Source: Mallotus nudiflorus
Lineage: Eukaryota; Streptophyta; Magnoliopsida; Malpighiales; Euphorbiaceae
DNA length: 64,000 nt
Reading direction: 5' to 3'
NCBI GenBank assembly: GCA_947683625.1
Contig: CANTUR010000282.1
Span: forward strand, 2,108,001-2,172,000
This document shows positions 33,140 through 44,693 of the stretch, in pieces. Positions within the stretch are counted from its first letter, which is position 1. Each line of letters opens with the position of its first letter. A program made the position numbers and the translations under genes. Below the pieces are notes generated by a model. It was given only the letters and a program-made list of their open reading frames with translations, was not told the DNA's origin and searched no databases.

Positions 33140-34646
33140 CTACGTTACAATTTTCACAGCCTTTCTCTTCTTCATTATATCATCTCTTGATTCCATCTTT
33201 ACAGGCATTGGGGCAGAGAAAACTAAGTTTCCATCTTCATCTTGGCAATAGGTATTAATTTCATAAAATCCTCTTAAATCCCTTCCATGATTCCTCTCAC
33301 CATCACTGCTATGTGTAAATGCAGGATTCTCTTCCTGAACAACTTCATCATTCTCAATAAGCTTAGAGATATTTTCTCCATGATCATCACTAGAATCACT
33401 CCCATCAGTGAAGCTACCATCTCCATTCAAAACGGACTCATGAGTGTCACTGAAAACTTTGTATACATTCCCATTATCATCAAAACTCACGCATTTCTTC
33501 ACTCTAGGTTTACCACCATTGCTTTTGACCATAATCCCTCCTCTTATCTTCGAAACATTAACATTTTCATCTTCATAATCTTCATCAATGATTTGCTGAA
33601 ACCCTTCAAGCTCCACATCATCCTCATCATTATCACAAGCCCCATAAAATCCACGAATCTTTTCAATTCTATCACTTAATTTCTCCACTATTTCCTTCTG
33701 CTTTCTACTTGAATCTTCATATCCAATAATGGAATTCAAAGCCCTAGATTTGTTGCTATTCCTAACAAATCTCACATTTTTAACAGGTTTATATGATGAA
33801 CTCCTATGCCTTGTGGCTGTAAGCCCGTCAATGAAATCTAAAAATGTCACTATATCTCTACTAATCGACCTTTTACCATCTCTAATCATAGGATCACCAC
33901 CCTACAAACAAGACCCACAAATCAAAAACGAAAAGAAGAATTTACAAAAGTCAAACAGAAAAAGAAAAGGCTGTCAATGGTCTCACCTGAATAGAATCGA
34001 TTTTAAGCAGCAAGTCCATAGCTTTATGAGAAGCAACCCCATAACTCAAATGGGTTTTATTCGAAAAAGAAGATTTGAGAGTATGAAAGCTGGATTTGAT
34101 AAAAGCAAGGTCTTTGAGCTGACTTAGGGTTCTTGATCTACGAACAAGAAAGGCACGAAAATGAGTTTGAATAACCTTAGCAGCTGCCTCTCTCAGAGAA
34201 TAAGAGATATAGGAATGCTTATTTGAAGCGGAAAAGCGATGAAGAGAGGACTCAAGAGTGTTGATTCGTTGCAGAAGAGAAGAGAGCAGATAGTGGGTTT
34301 CTTGATCCTGTTCTCTACTTAGCTGGTGTTGAGAGTTTAATTTTTGTGGCTGAAAATGAAATCTTTGGTGAGCATTTTTGCGGGCATGAGGTAAATTACT
34401 AGAGTGATGAGAATGAAGATTGGGTATTTGCTGCTGCTGCTGGAGAAGAGACGCAAGAGATTGAAGAAGTGGGTCAATTGGTAGCTGCTGAGGTGGTGGA
34501 GGAGGAAGAGAATGATTGTAGTGACAGGTGCAGTTACAGCAGCAGCAGGCGGTGGGAGTGGTGGTGGTGGTGATGGGGGCTGAAGAGACAGGAGCTTGGC
34601 AGTGGTGGTGGGAGGAGGGATGGTGGTGAGCATGAAAAGAAGCCAT
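33140..34646 (-). CDS. BAG8: BAG family co-chaperone with IQ motif, BAG8-like
   Basis: Two exons, 34646-33987 and 33901-33140, joined by an 85 bp intron with CAG|GTGAGA and TTTGTAG|GG borders in phase 0; predicted 473 residues. Residues 1-60 are rich in His, Thr and Pro with a CCCCNCTC cluster. The IQ calmodulin-binding motif (AAAKVIQTHFRAFLVRRSR, about 154-172) is followed at once by the BAG domain (about 173-255). The domain continues across the splice site from LLLKIDSIQ into GGDPMIRDGKRSISRDIV and FLDFIDGL. The C-terminal half is acidic with DSSDD and DEDYEDE stretches. IQ plus BAG is the plant-specific subgroup (BAG5-8); BAG domains bind the Hsc70/Hsp70 ATPase domain and IQ motifs bind calmodulin. 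Arabidopsis BAG8 is annotated as chloroplast-targeted, but this N-terminus alone does not settle location. The reading frame is intact. Choice of BAG8 over related members rests on overall look. Confidence 0.88.
33902..33986 (-). other. Intron of the BAG8-like gene
   Basis: An 85 bp U-rich intron with canonical GTGAGA donor and TTGTTTGTAG acceptor. It splits the BAG domain in phase 0. Confidence 0.85.
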
Positions 34647-35245
34647 TTTTTTTTTTTGGTGGGGTAGTACAAGGAGTGGGGAGGGGGTTTTGGGAGGGAA
34701 TGGGATGTTGAGATGTTGATATTGAGATGCTTTATGGTTAGAAAAGTTGGGTTTCTTTGAGAATAAAGTTATGAGATCTGGATGAAAACATTTTTTTAAA
34801 AAAAAGAAACCAATAGGGCAGTAAATTTGTGAATCTTTATATTTGGAATAATTTATTAGTTTAATATTTATTTAACATTTTAATTTATAATTTATCATTT
34901 TAATATTTAAATTTATTTAAAATGTATTAATTTGATCATATAATATATCGATCATCTATATATTTATTATTTTTTATTAGTTTGACACATTTATTTAAAA
35001 TTTTTTATCAATCAAATCTTTAAAATATAGCATATATTGATTTATTATTTCATATCACATATGTTAATAAGAGTTTTAAAATTATATTTTGGATAAATTT
35101 AGATTTTAAAATGGTAAAATTATAAATTAATATGTGAAATTGATAAAAGTGATATATAGATGTGTTATGCCTAAAAAGCATTGCAAAAATTTAGAATGTA
35201 TTTATTTATTGAGATTGTGATAGATCATGGATCATATATGGATAT
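34647..35245. other. Upstream region of the BAG8-like gene
   Basis: The first ~150 bp on the minus strand side is the likely 5' untranslated region and promoter; no TATA box is obvious. The rest is AT-rich intergenic DNA. Confidence 0.4.
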
Positions 35246-35625
35246 GGCATTGGAAAAAAAAAAATCTATTTTTAAATTTCTGAACTACAATGGTTTTTTT
35301 TATTGAACTTCTATATTTTTATTGCATTTCATTGAACTTATATACTATTATTTATGTAGCTATTGAACCCCAATTTAACAAATTTCATAAATATGTTCTT
35401 CATACTATAAAAGATCAATGTATACATAAATAATAATATAGGAACTCAATAGGTATATGAATAATAGTATAAAAGTTCAATGTATATATAAATAGTAGTA
35501 TAGGAGCTCAATAACCATATAAATAATAGAATAATAGTTTAATGCAATGAAATAAAATAATAAAATTTCAATAGAAAAAACCACTATAGTTGAGGGTTTT
35601 AAAAAAAATTTTGCCAAAAAAATGG
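35246..35625. mobile_element. Foldback MITE-like element, ~380 bp
   Basis: The left arm (CTACAATGGTTTTTTT, ATTGAACTTCTATA, TTGCATTTCATTGAACT, TACTATTATTTATGTAG) is answered in reverse complement on the right (TAATAATAGAATAATAG, AATGCAATGAAATAAAAT, TTTCAATAGAAAAAACCAC). The interior adds two or three extra copies of the AATAATAGTATAAAAGTTCAATG word. Borders are approximate and no clear target duplication was found. Confidence 0.55.
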
Positions 35626-36517
35626 TATGTAGTATATTGGACAGAATTGAGGTGGAACAATTGGTAAAAAAAAATTGAGGTAGGACTACTAAACGACAAG
35701 TAGTGTTGATGATAATCTTTTCTTCTTTCTTTTTTCAAACTAAATAATCTACTTGAATTATTATAGACATAAAGTTGACCATATTATAAAAATTAAACTA
35801 GAATAACAAGAAACTCACTAAAAGTGAAGTTTTCTCTTTCTCTCGTTAGTTCTCTAAACATTGCTACATCTTAGTCTAATAGTATTTTTTCAAGGGTTAG
35901 ATGTTGATTTTAACCAGTAATTTTTTCATTCTTTTCTTCCTTTTGTGTTTTGATTTCTTCCAAATAATATGATATTCACATATGTGGATGTTTTTATAGT
36001 CTGATTTGATAGCTTTTGGTGCATATGGCTTGACTACTTTATTATCTTCTATTTCGTCAGAACTGTTAAGGCATACCATTTCGCTGCTACATCAACAGGC
36101 ATTGAAGCTTCCCCTTAGCTAGGTTTTAGCTCACCACAATAAATAAGACTTTACAAGATTACTATAATGGAAGGAAATCTTTATCCCCAAAAGTCAACTA
36201 TCTTAATTTGGAGGTTGATCTTCCTCTTGCAAATTTACTTGTAACTACTCCTTAAGTATGTGTACATACTCATCTTGTTTAGTTTGGAGGTTAATGTTGT
36301 TGTCATTGTTGTCTGGCATTTGTTCATGCTTTCTCCACATATTAGGATGGCTACCCTAAAATGTGATATTAGGCTTTATCTTCACACTAGCCCAACAAAT
36401 TGTAAAAGTTTGAATTGTATTATGGCCTTTCTAAATGTGTTGGCCCTCCTAAATGTACCATTTCTAGGCTAATTTTTAATATCGTTTTATTAGGTAATAA
36501 AAAAAAGGCTGACCATA
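35626..36517. other. Intergenic
   Basis: AT-rich DNA. No gene recognised on either strand. Confidence 0.4.
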
Positions 36518-36717
36518 TTTGTAATTTGATCATTGTGGGTCTTATACAAGGTGATGACGTAAGTGTATCTTGCCATATTGGCTCAAAGGCCCAAAGCTCA
36601 TAAAATGAAGAGGACAAATGAATAAAATTTTTCCTTACTATGTAGTGCTTGTTAGAATTTTTTTGTAAAAAAAAAGATATAAATCATTAAATTATTAATG
36701 GGAGATTTTTTCAGTAG

Positions 36718-36761
<44 letters not shown>

Positions 36762-36930
36762 CTTGTATAAGCCCACAATGATCAAATTACAAACATTGGC
36801 TCAAAGGCCCAAAGCTCATAAAATGAAGAGGACAAATGAATAAATTTATTCCTTACTATGCAGTGCTTGTTAGAATTAAAAAAAAAAAAGATATAAATCA
36901 TTAAATTATTAACGGGAGATTTTTTCAGTA
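36518..36930. repeat. Direct plus inverted duplication around a (TA)n tract
   Basis: About 140 bp (36580-36718) containing GGCTCAAAGGCCCAAAGCTC recurs at 36795-36932 with few changes. In addition, 36518-36553 (TTGATCATTGTGGGTCTTAT, ACAAGGTG) recurs as its reverse complement at 36759-36795. The two lie on either side of a (TA)n run of about 36 bp at 36722-36758. The arrangement fits a replication-slippage or break-repair event at the TA tract. Confidence 0.85.
36722..36758. repeat. (TA)n microsatellite
   Basis: Uninterrupted TA dinucleotides, about 18 repeats. Confidence 0.95.
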
Positions 36931-37315
36931 CGCATAAGTTTTATTTTTAACAACAATTAGGAATTTCATTAAAAAAAATACAAGAGATATAGCTAAAACT
37001 AAAACTCTAAAATTAATTTTTATTTAATTACAACTATTATATATATATATTACACATGTTGATCCATCATATTAATTAATGATTATAATTAAATAAGGTA
37101 ATTTAACCGTTTTAAAATTTATTTGTATATATACACATGTGAATACTGTAAAACTAGTATATTAATAGAGAATAGATTTATATTTTTTAAGGCTTAATGC
37201 ATGTGCAACTTCATGGTACTGAGTATTTTTTGTTAGTTTGCCTCATCAACTGATAAAATGATCATATAGACATTTGAACTTGCTAAAAACAAGACATATT
37301 AACACCATTCATGCT
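36931..37315. other. Intergenic before E1
   Basis: AT-rich DNA, nothing recognised. ATGCT at 37311-37315 is the expected target duplication next to the E1 LTR. Confidence 0.4.
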
Positions 37316-37721
37316 TGATAACTTTTTTTTGGAACATTTGAGTTGATACCCTGCAAGTGATCAATAAAGGATAAGGTGAGAGGTAGGGAGGGTTCTCACA
37401 AACTCTTTGATGCCTAAGTCAGAATAAATAGAGAGAGAATCTAGAGAGAGAAGGAGAACAACAAGAATATGAGCGAGTAGAATGAATGAGAATAAGATCT
37501 ATGAGATCCTATTTATAAGGATAATGATGCTCAAACTTGAGAGAAATAAGATTCCTCTTTGATAGAAGTCCTATGCCAACTAGGAGAGTGTTTCTTTTTA
37601 TCTGGGAGTCTCATAATTGAGACTCTTTTCCTATTTAACTTCGATATCCTTCCTAACCAAGTGACCCTGTGTAGGAAAATAAAGACCTTATGTAAATAGG
37701 AATATATATGTGGGGTATCAA
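37316..37721 (-). mobile_element. E1 3' LTR, 406 bp
   Basis: On the minus strand it begins TGATACCCCACATATATATT and ends AAAAGTTATCA. It aligns over its whole length with the 5' LTR of E2 (49657-50062), which is also 406 bp. A TATA box reads CTTATAAATAGGATC on the minus strand (around 37504-37518), and the transcribed part contains TCTGACTTAGGCATCAAAG. A TGATACC/GGGTATCA inverted pair lies 28 bp inside the 3' end. Confidence 0.85.
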
Positions 37722-37737
37722 AAGCTCCCCCCTAGAA
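37722..37737 (-). promoter_or_regulatory. Polypurine tract of E1
   Basis: On the minus strand CTAGGGGGGGAGCTTT abuts the LTR start TGATACC. It primes plus-strand synthesis in this element class. Confidence 0.75.
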
Positions 37738-38387
37738 GTATATTCGAATATTTATGTCTGATGTTTCCAGACCCGTAAGATGGACACGAACATTATTCTG
37801 TTTGGAGTGAAACTTGCGTAAATCATAACATTTGATATAAAAAAGGCGAGCTGAGGTGGTCAATCTCACTCTCAAGAGGATACAAAGCTTGATACCGAGT
37901 CTTGAGATCATAATATATTAGAGGTGCCAGCTGGATTTGGATGTGTAAAACCTGCAATAAAAAAGGATATGTAAGGGATTAACCTACTAGTTATAGAGGT
38001 AACATGATGGAACTAGTCGTTACTAGAGTTTTGATGCTCGGTGCATTAAAAGCGCTGCCCAAGTATCGAACCTCAATACTATAGAAGCGACCTGAGGGTG
38101 TCAATTTCCAGTTACTAGACATTAATGTTGGAGCTTTAGATGCTCGGTGTGGAGGGACAGCTGGCAGTGATGTGAACGGGGTTAATAACCGCTATATCAT
38201 TTTTATGCCTTTTTGAAATTTAAATTGCACAACCATCGTGTGTTAGAAGATGAGACATTTCAGTTGCCATAATAATGACTGCTTGATTAATGGGTCTTTT
38301 TCACTTTCCAAACTACCCTTAATCATATAGGAGAGACCAAAACATTTATAAGGGTAGTAATGGTTATTATAGGCCCTTCCATTGTCC
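37738..38387 (-). other. E1 spacer between antisense gene and LTR
   Basis: Non-coding, homologous to 63190-64000 of E2. It contains GATGCTCGGTGCATTAAAAG, a motif that is repeated in E2 but near single-copy here. Confidence 0.6.
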
Positions 38388-38393
38388 TATAAG
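38388..38393 (+). promoter_or_regulatory. TATA-like box of the E1 antisense gene
   Basis: CCTATAAGTA on the plus strand, 173 bases upstream of the start-codon position of the antisense gene. E2 has CTTATAAGAA at the matching place, 170 bases upstream of its ATG, although flanking DNA has diverged. Confidence 0.45.
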
Positions 38394-38560
38394 TACACTA
38401 GATTCTTTAGCTTGTTGTATTTTTTTACTTCTTGCTACCTCTTTTACTTCTTCCTCCTTATGCATCCTGTGATCAGGCTCTTCTGTAGCAAAGCTTGTGT
38501 TCTGTATTTAGGTGAAATTTCTTATTTCATTCCCTTCTTTTTGTTTATTAAATAAAATCT

Positions 38561-40335
38561 ATAGCACCGAGGGAATAAATTAGCTCTGATCTTTTTGTCT
38601 TTAAGATAGATGAGGACTTACTAGAATGGTATCATAGGTATTTTAGTATTCCCATCGATTTCATTTTACACATTGTAGATAGAAGATTTAGAGCCCACAC
38701 CGCTATGCCAGACTTCGATAGATTAGTTATGTATTTTGACCAATTAGAGGAGGGTTTGAAGTTCCCTCTGGACCCCTTTGTATAGGAGTTCTTAAATAGA
38801 TATAATATAGCTCCCGAATAACTCCATCCCAACAGCTACCAGATTCTTACCGGGTTCATAAAGTTTATGCATGAGGAGGGTAAAGAGCCAGACCTAAATG
38901 TCCTGAGATACCTTTATAGTCTGAATAAGAAAAAGGGGGAGCTGATGTTCTCTCTGTCAACTATTCCCAACCATAGCCTTTTTATGAAACTCCTCAACCT
39001 ACATAAGAAGTGGAGACACAATTTTTTTATTATCAAGCATCCTTCAGACTTTGTGGATGTTTGACGGATATGGTCTAATGAGTGCCATAAGGTGAAGCAT
39101 CCTCTGAGGTTATCTGACTAAGATACAGAGATGGTCCTGAGACTTCACCTTTATAGCCTGACTGATGCCCGATTAGCGAAAGATGTATCTAGAAGATATT
39201 TATGGAGAGTTTGCCCTAATCGTGTATAACCCACTAGTATATTTTGACCTTTGAAAGGTATCTTTATGACTTATGTATTTTTATTTTTATTTGTAGATGT
39301 CTGAATTTTTTGCATTTATGGATGGGATTCGACTTGTAGTTGATGAGCCAGAGGTGTAAAAAGATTCTTAAATATCCTTTCCATTGCCCGAGCTTGTAGC
39401 GCCAGTAATTCTAGATGAGGACTTTATCAGTTTAAAAGGAAAATATGTGGTTGGGTCCTCCCAGGCTGATAAGGAAGGGGGTCAAAAAAGGCAAGTCCTA
39501 GATAGAGAGTCAGATGCTGAGAAACTATGTGAGGAAATATTCATCAAGTGTCTAAAGCTCTATGGGTGTCTGAATATAAGGGCTTAGATCCTTAACAAGA
39601 TGAAGCCCTCAAATGTCTCAAACACCTAGGTTAGAGATCAATATGTAGAATCCTTGAGGCTACCAGCTGACATGCAACACTGGATAAAGAAGGACAGTAA
39701 GGAGTTGTATAACTCTATGATTGGACATTTGTTAGAGGTAAGTATTTGATTTTATTGATCATGTGTTCGCGTTTCAAGGTAATGACCTTTGTTCTCCTTT
39801 TCAGATGACTTAGGCTTTACTGTTGGCAAAGGATAATTATTATTACCTGAAGAGCTAATATAACCTGAAGGAGATGGAGGTAGGGACTATAGCGATCAGC
39901 TTCGAAAAAAAGTTAGATAAGGTGAAGGTGACACTAGAGCTCTATCAGACTAAACATGCAAAGGCGAGGTTTGAGGCAAAGAAGAGCCAGAAGAAGGTGG
40001 CTGACTTACAGCACAGTCAAGCTCAATTGATTACGAAGATCAAAGAGTAAGACTCCCCGATCGCCAACCTAGAGAGGAAGCTGGGTGAGGCTGAGAAATC
40101 CTTAGAAGATGATAAAAGGACCTACCAAAACATGGTTAGGGGGTTTTTCAAGGCATATAGGTCTGAGTGTCGGAGGGTTTTAGTTGCATAGAATTTGAAT
40201 ATGGATTTAACGGACTTGGATAAAATAACATCGACTGACCTAGCTAGGATCGCCTCCAAAGAGGATGCTCAGAGCAAGACCTCTTCCCTCATACGAAGAA
40301 TTCTAAGAAAGCTATAAAATCTACAATTAAGGGAT
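38561..40335 (+). pseudogene. Antisense gene: Transposase_28-like domain plus coiled coil (E1)
   Basis: Plus strand, opposite to the E1 pol. The start position reads ATA where E2 has ATG. The first part encodes a plant domain found in gypsy-associated proteins (I would expect a Pfam Transposase_28 match): RLVMYFDQLEEGLKFPLDPF, HPNSYQILTGFIKFMHEEGK, then LFMKLLNLHKKWRH. The middle (39300-39735) holds an acidic linker with DRESDAEKLCEEIF and DMQHWIKKDSKELYNSMIGH. A 67 bp intron follows (39738-39804, GAG|GTAAGT...TTTTCAG). The last part (about 39805-40320) is a heptad-rich coiled coil with FEKKLDKVKVTLELYQTKHA and LERKLGEAEKSLEDD. Stops at CAG or CAA positions and a frameshift near 39160 kill it. 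Its role is unknown. Confidence 0.75.
39738..39804 (+). other. Intron of the E1 antisense gene
   Basis: 67 bp with GTAAGT donor and TCTCCTTTTCAG acceptor. E2 has a 68 bp counterpart with donor GTAAGA intact and acceptor changed from CAG to CAA (61827-61760, minus). Confidence 0.7.
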
Positions 40336-40599
40336 AATCTTTTGAGCCTCCTATATCTATTAGTGCTGCTAGTGTTGCTCCTGCCTTTGTATCCTAATCT
40401 CTTCTATTGAGTTTCCTTTTATCTGAGTTTTTCGATGCTTAATTATTAGACTAATATTTTTTTGCAATGTGGATTTTGTAATATGATTCTTCTTATCAAT
40501 GAATGAAAATACTTTATTTGATAAGATTTCAAATACATTTACTGGTAGTATTTTCGGAGACAATTCGAGTTCTAATATCATTATAATTCCTTCCCTTAT

Positions 40600-43500
40600 C
40601 TGTCTCTGATTTTGTATACCCCTTTAGATGTTTGCTCTATGATCTGATAAGGGCTTTTCTAGTTAGGTCTGAGTTTGCTTATACCATAATTGCCTTTGCT
40701 GATGTCTGCCCTTCTAAGCACCCAATCTATTATCTTGAACTGTCTTGGTTGGATATACCGGTAATGATACTGAACTATCTCCTGCCTTTGTGCTTCTACC
40801 ATAGCGAATGATGGGTTTTTCATAAATATACGGATTCATACAAGTAGTAGTTAAATATCGATCCCACAGAGATTGCAGATTGACTACAGTGATACTAGTT
40901 GTGTTTGTTTGTTTAAACAATGAAAAAGGGTATTTTGAATTAAACTAAAACAAAACACAGAAAATCACAATGAAATAACAATCACTTTAGAGAGCCAGGG
41001 TTCTTATTACCAATTCAACCTTTATTTAAGATCAATTAATTGTTAAGTCATACCTAACCTTAATCCAATTTGAGGGTTTCTTAAGAATCATAGGCTTTCC
41101 TCCTAAGACAACCCTATGATTAACCAAGTAAATTGACATTCTTAGATTTAAAGCTCTCGCCTACTAAGTGTTCAGTTAACCTAGTTTAAGTACCAACCCT
41201 TAATCAATATTAGTTGCTTAAGTGTTTCTTAACTAAAAAACTATCTAACAGGTTATTGTTTAAATCCAATACAACCCATCTCTCGATTAAGTTTTATTGT
41301 GTATATTCAATTAAAGGGTGATCAATCCTAAGAAGACATTAAGTTCAACAACAACCAAAGGATCTAGGTTAATGGCTTAGGTTTAATTGTGATTAGCCCA
41401 TGGTTGAATTGCAACAAGAACCCTAACTAATAATTTAGCTACTCATGTTAATTATAAGAGATAAAGAAGAATAAAAGAAAATAGACATCATCATTAAATC
41501 AAAATTAAGAATGAATAAATACAATTGAATAGAATAAACCCCTTATTCAATAGGAAACTTGATGTTCTTCAATTCTTATTCTCAAATCTTCAAAACTAAC
41601 ATAAGTAAGAAAAATCCTTTTTTTTTCTCCAAAACTGCTCTAAAAAAATGTGTATATCAAAAGTGATGAATAATGATCTTGTATCCCCCCTCTTTGTTTC
41701 TAGTGGCTACCCCTTTATAAAACCTTAATTATCAACCCTAGGGTTACAACCATGCAAAATCTCCATCTTGCCCCTCGCGAGTCAGCAATTAAATTCGACT
41801 TTGAATTTTCCAATCATCAGATCGTACGACCGTGCACATCCCTTCTTCAACATTATTGCATATTGACTTTCATTGCTTTTCGAGCCCACTTCAAATGCCC
41901 ACTGCTCCCATGTAACCTTCCTCTACTGTTCTTTAACTTCCCTTAATACATAAAAATCAACCAAAAATAAACCAACTAATACATAAAAATAAATAAACAC
42001 ACAATACATGCATTAAGTACTCAACTAAATAAAAACTGAATAAAAGAACATAAACTTAACTGAAATTGCATTTTTCCTAACACAAAGACTACTTAATGAA
42101 ATGCAATTTTCACACTCATCAGCGAACGCCTATTCTCTTTTTTATTCTAGTAGATCCAGGCATATCCAGGTATTTACGCCATTAACTTCCTAGTCTAATT
42201 CTTCGTTAACCTTGTAACTTGGTGATTCAATTTCAACCGATATCACTGCATCCATCCCTTAGGTTAGTTTAAACATCATCTCCTCTATAGAGGTTCTAGA
42301 CGTAGTCCTAGAAGCCCAGATGATGTTGTTGAGCTCTTTAACCCAGTTTTCCTTCTTTTCATCTAACCTATTCTTTAAACCTTGCATGATGGTTTTGTTA
42401 GTGACCTCTGTCTGTCCATTTTATTTATAGGTGAGCTACTAATGTAAATTAGAGCTTTATTCCGAGGTCAGAATAGAACTTTCTGAATTTCTCATTATTG
42501 AACTTCTTTCCATTGATTGTGATCAGGGTATGTAGTATTTTGAACCTATAGATGATTTATTTCCAAAATAAGTATTGAATTTGGGCTTCTATGATGGTTA
42601 ATATAACTTCCACTTCTATCCATTTAGTGAAATGGTCTATGACCACAATCATGAATTTCTTCAGGGATGTTGAGGTAGGGAAGGGACCCAGGATGTCCAT
42701 CCCCTATACGGAGAAAGGCCAAGGGCTCCTAATTGGATATTGAGGGTGAAAGGTCTTATGGCTGAGGCAAGCAAACTGCTGACACTTTTAGCATTCTTGA
42801 GTCAGTTTCTGAGTGTCTCGGGACATGTGGGCTAGTAGTATCCTTGTAGCAATGCTTTTTTGGTTAATGAATTATGAGATTCATATGCTCTATAAATTTC
42901 TTCATGAATTTCCCTGAGTATATAGTTCTCTTCCTTTGGAGATACGTACTTAGACCATGGATGTGAAAGAGATCTTTTGTAGAGTTCTCTATGGTGGATG
43001 GAGTAGTGTTCAACTTTTATCTTCAACTTATGAGCTTTTAGTTTATCTTCTGGAAGTATCCCGCTCTCCAGATATTGAATGATCGGTTTCATCCATTTTG
43101 GGGCTTCCCATATGTCCATGATCTTTGGATCCTTTATGCTTAGTTTTGTCAGTGCTTCGATGAGCTCAAGTCCTCTAAATGTCTGATTATCCTCAGCTGC
43201 TGACTTGGCTAATAGGTCTGCCTCCTTATTATCGCTTTTGGGGATTTTGGTGATTTCCCACTTTCCCTCCTCTTGCTCGAGCTTTTTTAGGAGCTACCTA
43301 ACTTTTTTGACATATCTGGTGATGCTCGGATCTTTTATTTGGAATGCCCCTTTGACTTGGTTCACCACCAGTTGGGAGTCTGAGTATATCCTGAGATACT
43401 TGGCTTTTACTTATGCAGTTAACTTTAGCACTGTGATGAGTGCTTCATATTCTGCTACATTATTAATGGCATCATATTCTATTCAGACGACATATTTGAT

Positions 43501-44296
43501 GAAGAATTTGTGTGGCCTTTAAGAATAATCCCTACGCTAGAACCATGGGTAGATGACACCCCATCTACATAGGGCTGCCATTTTGGTCTCGCGAAAGGAG
43601 CAAGGTCTTCTGGTGTCTTTTTTTGCACAAAGTTTGCCAAGGCTTAAGCTTTCACTTACTGTCGGGGTTTGTAATCAATGTCAAACTCTTCGAGCAATAT
43701 TGACCATTAAACTAATATGCCAGATATTTTAGGCTTTTGTAAGATTTTCCTTAAGGGGAAGCTGGATCTTATAATGATGGAATGAGCTTAGTAATAGTGC
43801 CTGAGTTTTTAGGATGTGTAGATGATGGCCATGGCTAATTTATTTAGTGTTGGATACTGAATCTCTGATCCTCGGAGTACTTTGCTGATGTAGTATACCG
43901 AGTTTGGTTGACTTCCTTCCTCCCTCACTAGTACTGAAGATATTGACTCTCAGCCAATGGAAAAGTATAAATATAGTGTTTTCCCAAGGATTGGTCTGCT
44001 GATCAAAGGTGGTAAGGATATGAATTTTTGATATCTTCAAAGGTTGCCTAGCAGTTTTCAGTCCAAATAAATTTTTTGAAATTTTTTAGGGCTCGAAATA
44101 GCGGTAGGCACTGTTTAGCTGAGCAAGAGATGAAACGCCCAAAGGTTGTTATCCTACCATTTAGCTTTTGTAACTCGTTAATCGTTGTTGGAGTTTTCAT
44201 ATTGAAAATGGCCTCTATCTTTCCTATGTTAACCTCGATTCCCCTGTATAATATCATGAATTCCAAGAACTTGCCTGCCCTTACCCCAAAGATGCT
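40600..44296 (-). pseudogene. Decayed pol of E1 (RT end, RNase H, integrase)
   Basis: Minus strand: 44296-44048 encodes IFGVRAGKFLEFM and the RT connection with LQKLNGRITTFGRFISCSA. 43119-42832 encodes YLESGILPEDKLKAHKLK and YKRSLSHPWSKYV, the linker also read in E2 at 59825-60073. Integrase follows from 42830, with GMDILGPF-like and DHFTKW-like codons near 42600-42720, then resumes after the nested LTR (40808-40600). Many frameshifts and stops occur. Confidence 0.75.
40809..42121 (+). mobile_element. Solo LTR, 1313 bp, TSD GCGAA
   Basis: This insert starts TGATGGGTTTTTCATAAATA and ends CACACTCATCA, with GCGAA at 40804-40808 and 42122-42126. Removing it restores integrase codons of E1 that match E2 around 60760-60830. 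It contains AAATATCGATCCCACAGAGA near the start, a motif I associate with a widespread plant LTR type. No internal domain is present. Orientation is arbitrary. Confidence 0.85.
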
Positions 44297-44693
44297 GGAT
44301 AATAGTGACAACTTAGCAAAACAAAACTTTTTAGGCAGTACAATGGTGCAAGTTGAATTTGTATCAATTTACTGAATTTGCAATAAATTTTTTATTTTTC
44401 TAATTGAAAATGTAAAGTTACTGTCTAAATGTATAAATTATTTCAATATATGTTTATACGTTGCAATTAAGTAAATTATACATACACACAGAAGCATATA
44501 GCTAGTTGCATTTAATAAGTGTATAATTGTTCTAATTTTGTATAAATTGAATAAACAATTTAAATTAATAAATCATTCTACTAGTTAAGTATAAATTTTG
44601 TATTTTGTAATATGTAATAAAAAAAAGTTATTTATTTTTTTAAGAAAAATAATATATAATCTTTTTTTTCTGTAACCTACACTATTTTAATGT
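44297..44693. other. Intergenic between E1 and foldback element
   Basis: AT-rich, nothing recognised. TTTTAATGT at 44685-44693 is the left target duplication of the foldback element. Confidence 0.45.

Larger units (their letters stand above)
37316..44296 (-). mobile_element. E1: 5'-truncated Tat element with antisense gene
   Basis: On the minus strand the order is: end of RT (44296-44050), RNase H (about 43700-43150), RNase H-integrase linker (43119-42832), integrase (42830-42127 and 40808-40600, split by a nested LTR), an antisense gene (plus strand 38561-40335), a spacer, polypurine tract and 3' LTR (37721-37316). The same parts in the same order make up E2 (49657-64000), including a 406 bp LTR in each. 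Similarity to the E2 pol stops at about 44295, inside RT, so gag, protease and most of RT are missing. Confidence 0.85.

Noticed and set aside
39260..39298. A second intron in the E1 antisense gene (GTATCT...TTTGTAG), with a similar one in E2
   Set aside because: Both would be only about 40 bp, too short for a normal plant intron. The acceptor looks good, but the true donor is uncertain, so it is not annotated.
44292..44296. ATGCT at the truncated end of E1 matching ATGCT next to its 3' LTR (37311-37315) as a target duplication
   Set aside because: The word at 44292 overlaps E1 coding sequence conserved in E2, so the match is probably chance.
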